Origin: Oscillospiraceae bacterium
Lineage (GTDB): Bacteria > Bacillota > Clostridia > Oscillospirales > Oscillospiraceae
Assembly: GCA_021771635.1 (NCBI GenBank)
Contig: JAETOQ010000020.1
Location: 1 to 34,108, forward strand
Direction: 5' to 3'
Length of the DNA: 34,108 nucleotides
The translations under genes and the position numbers were made by a program. Below are positions 32,188 through 34,108 of this stretch, one piece after another. Each line of letters starts with the position of its first letter. Within the stretch, counting starts at the first letter, position 1. The notes under the pieces were generated by a model, which was not told where the DNA came from, did no database searches, and saw only the letters and a list, made by a program, of their open reading frames with translations.

Positions 32188-33927
32188 GTGAGAAAAACGA
32201 AAATCGTCTGCACCCTGGGACCCGCCACGGACCGGGAGGGCGTCCTGAGAGAGATGCTGAAGGCCGGTATGAACGTGGCCCGGTTCAATTTCTCCCACGG
32301 CACCCATGCGGAGCACAAGGTCCGGCTGGACGCACTGAAGGCCCTGCGGGAGGAAATGAATCTGCCTGTGGCGGCGATGCTGGACACCAAGGGCCCCGAA
32401 ATTCGCCTGAAGTCCTTTGAAAACGGCTCCGTCCACCTGACGGGCGGCACGGAATTCACCCTGACAACGGAGGATGTCGTGGGCAATGAGACCCGCTGTT
32501 CCATCACCTACGCCGAGCTGCCCGGCGACGTGAAAGCGGGAGACACCATTCTGCTGGACGACGGCCTGGTCCGCCTGACGGTGCTGGAGACCACCTCCAA
32601 TGCCATCCGCTGCCGGGTGGAGAACGACGGCACCATGAAGAACAACAAGGGCGTCAATGTCCCCAATGTCCGGCTGTCCATGCCCTATATGAGCCAGCGG
32701 GACCGGGACGATATCCTCTTCGGTGTGGAGCAGGGCTTTGACTACATCGCCGCCAGCTTTGTCCGCACCGCCGCCGATGTGCGGGAGATCCGCAGCCTGC
32801 TGGATAAGGCCGGCTCCAACATCCGCATCATTGCCAAGATCGAAAATCAGGAGGGCGTCAGCAATCTGCCGGACATCCTGGCGGTGGCGGACGGCATCAT
32901 GGTGGCCCGGGGCGACATGGGCGTGGAGATCGACTTCACGGAGATCCCCATCATCCAGAAGAACATGATCGCCCAGTGCGTGGCCTGCGGCAAGCCGGTC
33001 ATCACCGCCACCCAGATGCTGGACTCCATGATGGAGAATCCGCGTCCCACCCGGGCGGAGATCACCGATGTGGCCAACGCCATCTATGACGGCACCTCCG
33101 CCATCATGCTCTCCGGCGAGACGGCGGCGGGCAAGTACCCGGTGGAGGCGGTTCACACCATGGATGCCATCGCCCGCCGGACAGAGAGCTGCGTTGAGTA
33201 CGGCAGCCCTGTCCGCAACAAGAAAAACACCAGACTCTCCATCACAGCGGCCACGGCCCACGCCGCCTGCACCACGGCGCTGGATATCGGCGCGGACGCC
33301 ATCCTCACCGTCAGCCAGCGGGGCGTCACCGCCCAAATGGTCAGCCGCTTCCGGCCCAGCACCACGGTGGTGGCTCTTCTGCTGGACACCCAGGTCCAGC
33401 GGCAGATGGCCCTGTACTGGGGCGTGGAGCCCCTGACCATGCCCTACGCCAGCAATACCGACGAGCTGGTGGACTTTGCCGTTCAGGCGGCGGAGGAGGC
33501 GGGCATCGTCAAGCAGGGGGACCTGGTGGTGGTCACTGCCGGCGTGCCTGTGGGCGTGGCCGGCACGACCAATATGATCCGTGTCCACCAGGTGGGCGGC
33601 GCGCTGCTGAACGGCGTGGGCGTGGGCGAGCAGAAGGCCAGCGGCCCCCTGTGCGTCTGCCGCACGCTGGAGGACGTAACGGAGAAGTTCCGCCCCGGCG
33701 ACGTGCTGGTGGTGCCCTATACCACCAATGACCTGCTGCCCTATATCCGCAAGGCCGCTGCCGTCATCAGCGAGGAGGCCAGCGCCGACAGCCACACCGC
33801 CACGGTGGGGCTGACGCTGGATAAGCCGGTGATCCTGGGCGCCGCCAACGCCACCCGCCGTCTGACGGACGGCGTCATGGTGTCTGTGGACTGCTCCCGG
33901 GGCGTGGTGCAGACGCTGCCCCAGTAA
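32188..33927 (+). CDS. pyk: Pyruvate kinase with extra C-terminal domain
   Basis: 579 residues, versus about 470 for E. coli PykF. It transfers phosphate from phosphoenolpyruvate to ADP, the last step of glycolysis. Visible: RKTKIVCTLGPAT at the start, NFSHGTHAEH (substrate/K+ site), DTKGPEIR (66-73), IAKIENQEGV with the catalytic Lys and metal-binding Glu, ARGDMGVEI, and TATQMLDSM. The C-terminal part carries the extra PEP-utiliser-like domain of Bacillus-type enzymes (about 475-579, ending GVVQTLPQ). The GTG at 32188 is used because AAAGGTGG lies 8 bases before it; the in-frame GTG at 32176 falls within that site. A terminator and MITE-like element follow. Confidence 0.96.
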   Translation: MRKTKIVCTLGPATDREGVLREMLKAGMNVARFNFSHGTHAEHKVRLDALKALREEMNLPVAAMLDTKGPEIRLKSFENGSVHLTGGTEFTLTTEDVVGNETRCSITYAELPGDVKAGDTILLDDGLVRLTVLETTSNAIRCRVENDGTMKNNKGVNVPNVRLSMPYMSQRDRDDILFGVEQGFDYIAASFVRTAADVREIRSLLDKAGSNIRIIAKIENQEGVSNLPDILAVADGIMVARGDMGVEIDFTEIPIIQKNMIAQCVACGKPVITATQMLDSMMENPRPTRAEITDVANAIYDGTSAIMLSGETAAGKYPVEAVHTMDAIARRTESCVEYGSPVRNKKNTRLSITAATAHAACTTALDIGADAILTVSQRGVTAQMVSRFRPSTTVVALLLDTQVQRQMALYWGVEPLTMPYASNTDELVDFAVQAAEEAGIVKQGDLVVVTAGVPVGVAGTTNMIRVHQVGGALLNGVGVGEQKASGPLCVCRTLEDVTEKFRPGDVLVVPYTTNDLLPYIRKAAAVISEEASADSHTATVGLTLDKPVILGAANATRRLTDGVMVSVDCSRGVVQTLPQ

Positions 33928-33970
33928 AAATACAGGCATCAAAACTATTGATAAATTGATAAAGAGAGAA

Positions 33971-33990
33971 GGCTCCGTAAATGCGGAGCC
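33971..33990 (+). terminator. Terminator hairpin of pyk, followed by the MITE-like element
   Basis: GGCTCCG and CGGAGCC pair around TAAATG. No T-run follows: after TCC the MITE-like element begins at 33994. This is the same situation as at 17464-17489. Confidence 0.7.
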
Positions 33991-33993
33991 TCC

Positions 33994-34108
33994 TCAGACT
34001 GTCGATAAACCCGGAAGAGTAGGAAAACGGGAAGGAGGGGTGTGCGCGGGGAACCCAGGAAGGGTGCCCTGCGCCATTCAAATCAACAGATTTCAGAACT
34101 TTTAAAAA
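33994..34108. mobile_element. MITE-like element, copy 2, cut by window end
   Basis: It starts TCAGACTGTCGATAAACCC, like copy 1 at 17489 (TCAGGCTGTCGATAAACCC). The two align base by base over about 110 positions with roughly 90% identity, including the CGCCATTCAAATCAACAG and ATTTCAGAACTTTT stretches. The right end, expected about 50 bases further on with the TCGACAAGCTGA-type inverted end, lies outside the window. Small differences between the copies show they are not a recent duplication of one locus. Confidence 0.75.

Noticed and set aside
1-34108. tRNA or rRNA genes
   Set aside because: No tRNA-like cloverleaf or rRNA segment was noticed on either strand by eye; a covariance search would be needed to exclude short ones.

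Overview
The window looks like a chromosomal segment of a GC-rich, strictly anaerobic gut Clostridium relative, most likely Oscillospirales/Oscillospiraceae (Flavonifractor, Lawsonibacter, Intestinimonas or Oscillibacter type). This rests on the high GC, strong AGGAGG-type ribosome binding sites, sigma-A promoters (TTGACA-17-TATAAT), T-box leaders and the gene families present. The genus is inference. No rRNA, tRNA, CRISPR array, phage or conjugation genes were seen.

Layout. 1-240: the cut-off end of a gene and the tail of an Xre-type regulator. 290-2859 (minus): methionine operon, promoter - T-box - metY - metA. 2913-4548: small Xre regulator, AbrB-type regulator and an MscS channel. 4831-8862: NhaC-family transporter, LysR regulator and methionine gamma-lyase, the last two divergent. 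9039-12433: promoter - T-box - leuC - leuD - leuB. 12475-15644: a TetM/EF-G-like GTPase fused to a YacP/Rae1-like NYN nuclease, tightly followed by a short signal peptidase II-like gene. 15768-17437: ECF sigma factor and membrane-anchored partner. 17489-17652: MITE-like element inside a terminator. 17697-20503: BceAB-type ABC transporter. 20574-23523: two GT4 glycosyltransferases flanking a TVP38/DedA-type membrane protein, probably glycolipid synthesis. 23537-23735: a run of hairpins. 23765-29732 (minus): MMPL/RND transporter and a 1160-residue surface protein with GLUG repeats and a long helical section. 30032-30339: asnB remnant. 30460-33927: TIM-barrel isomerase, HIT protein and pyruvate kinase. 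33971-34108: pyk terminator with a second copy of the MITE-like element, cut by the window end.

How the genes work together. Several loci concern sulfur and branched-chain amino acids: methionine synthesis by direct sulfhydrylation (acetylhomoserine via MetA with Glu111, then MetY), methionine breakdown (methionine gamma-lyase), a transporter that may carry methionine, and the leucine pathway. The two biosynthetic operons appear to be read out by uncharged tRNA through T-boxes. The strongest candidates for undescribed biology are the GTPase-NYN fusion (a possible one-chain ribosome-targeted mRNA endonuclease), the terminator-associated MITE-like family, the MMPL/GLUG export pair, and a shared TGTATTA...TAATACA operator-like site at two envelope operons.
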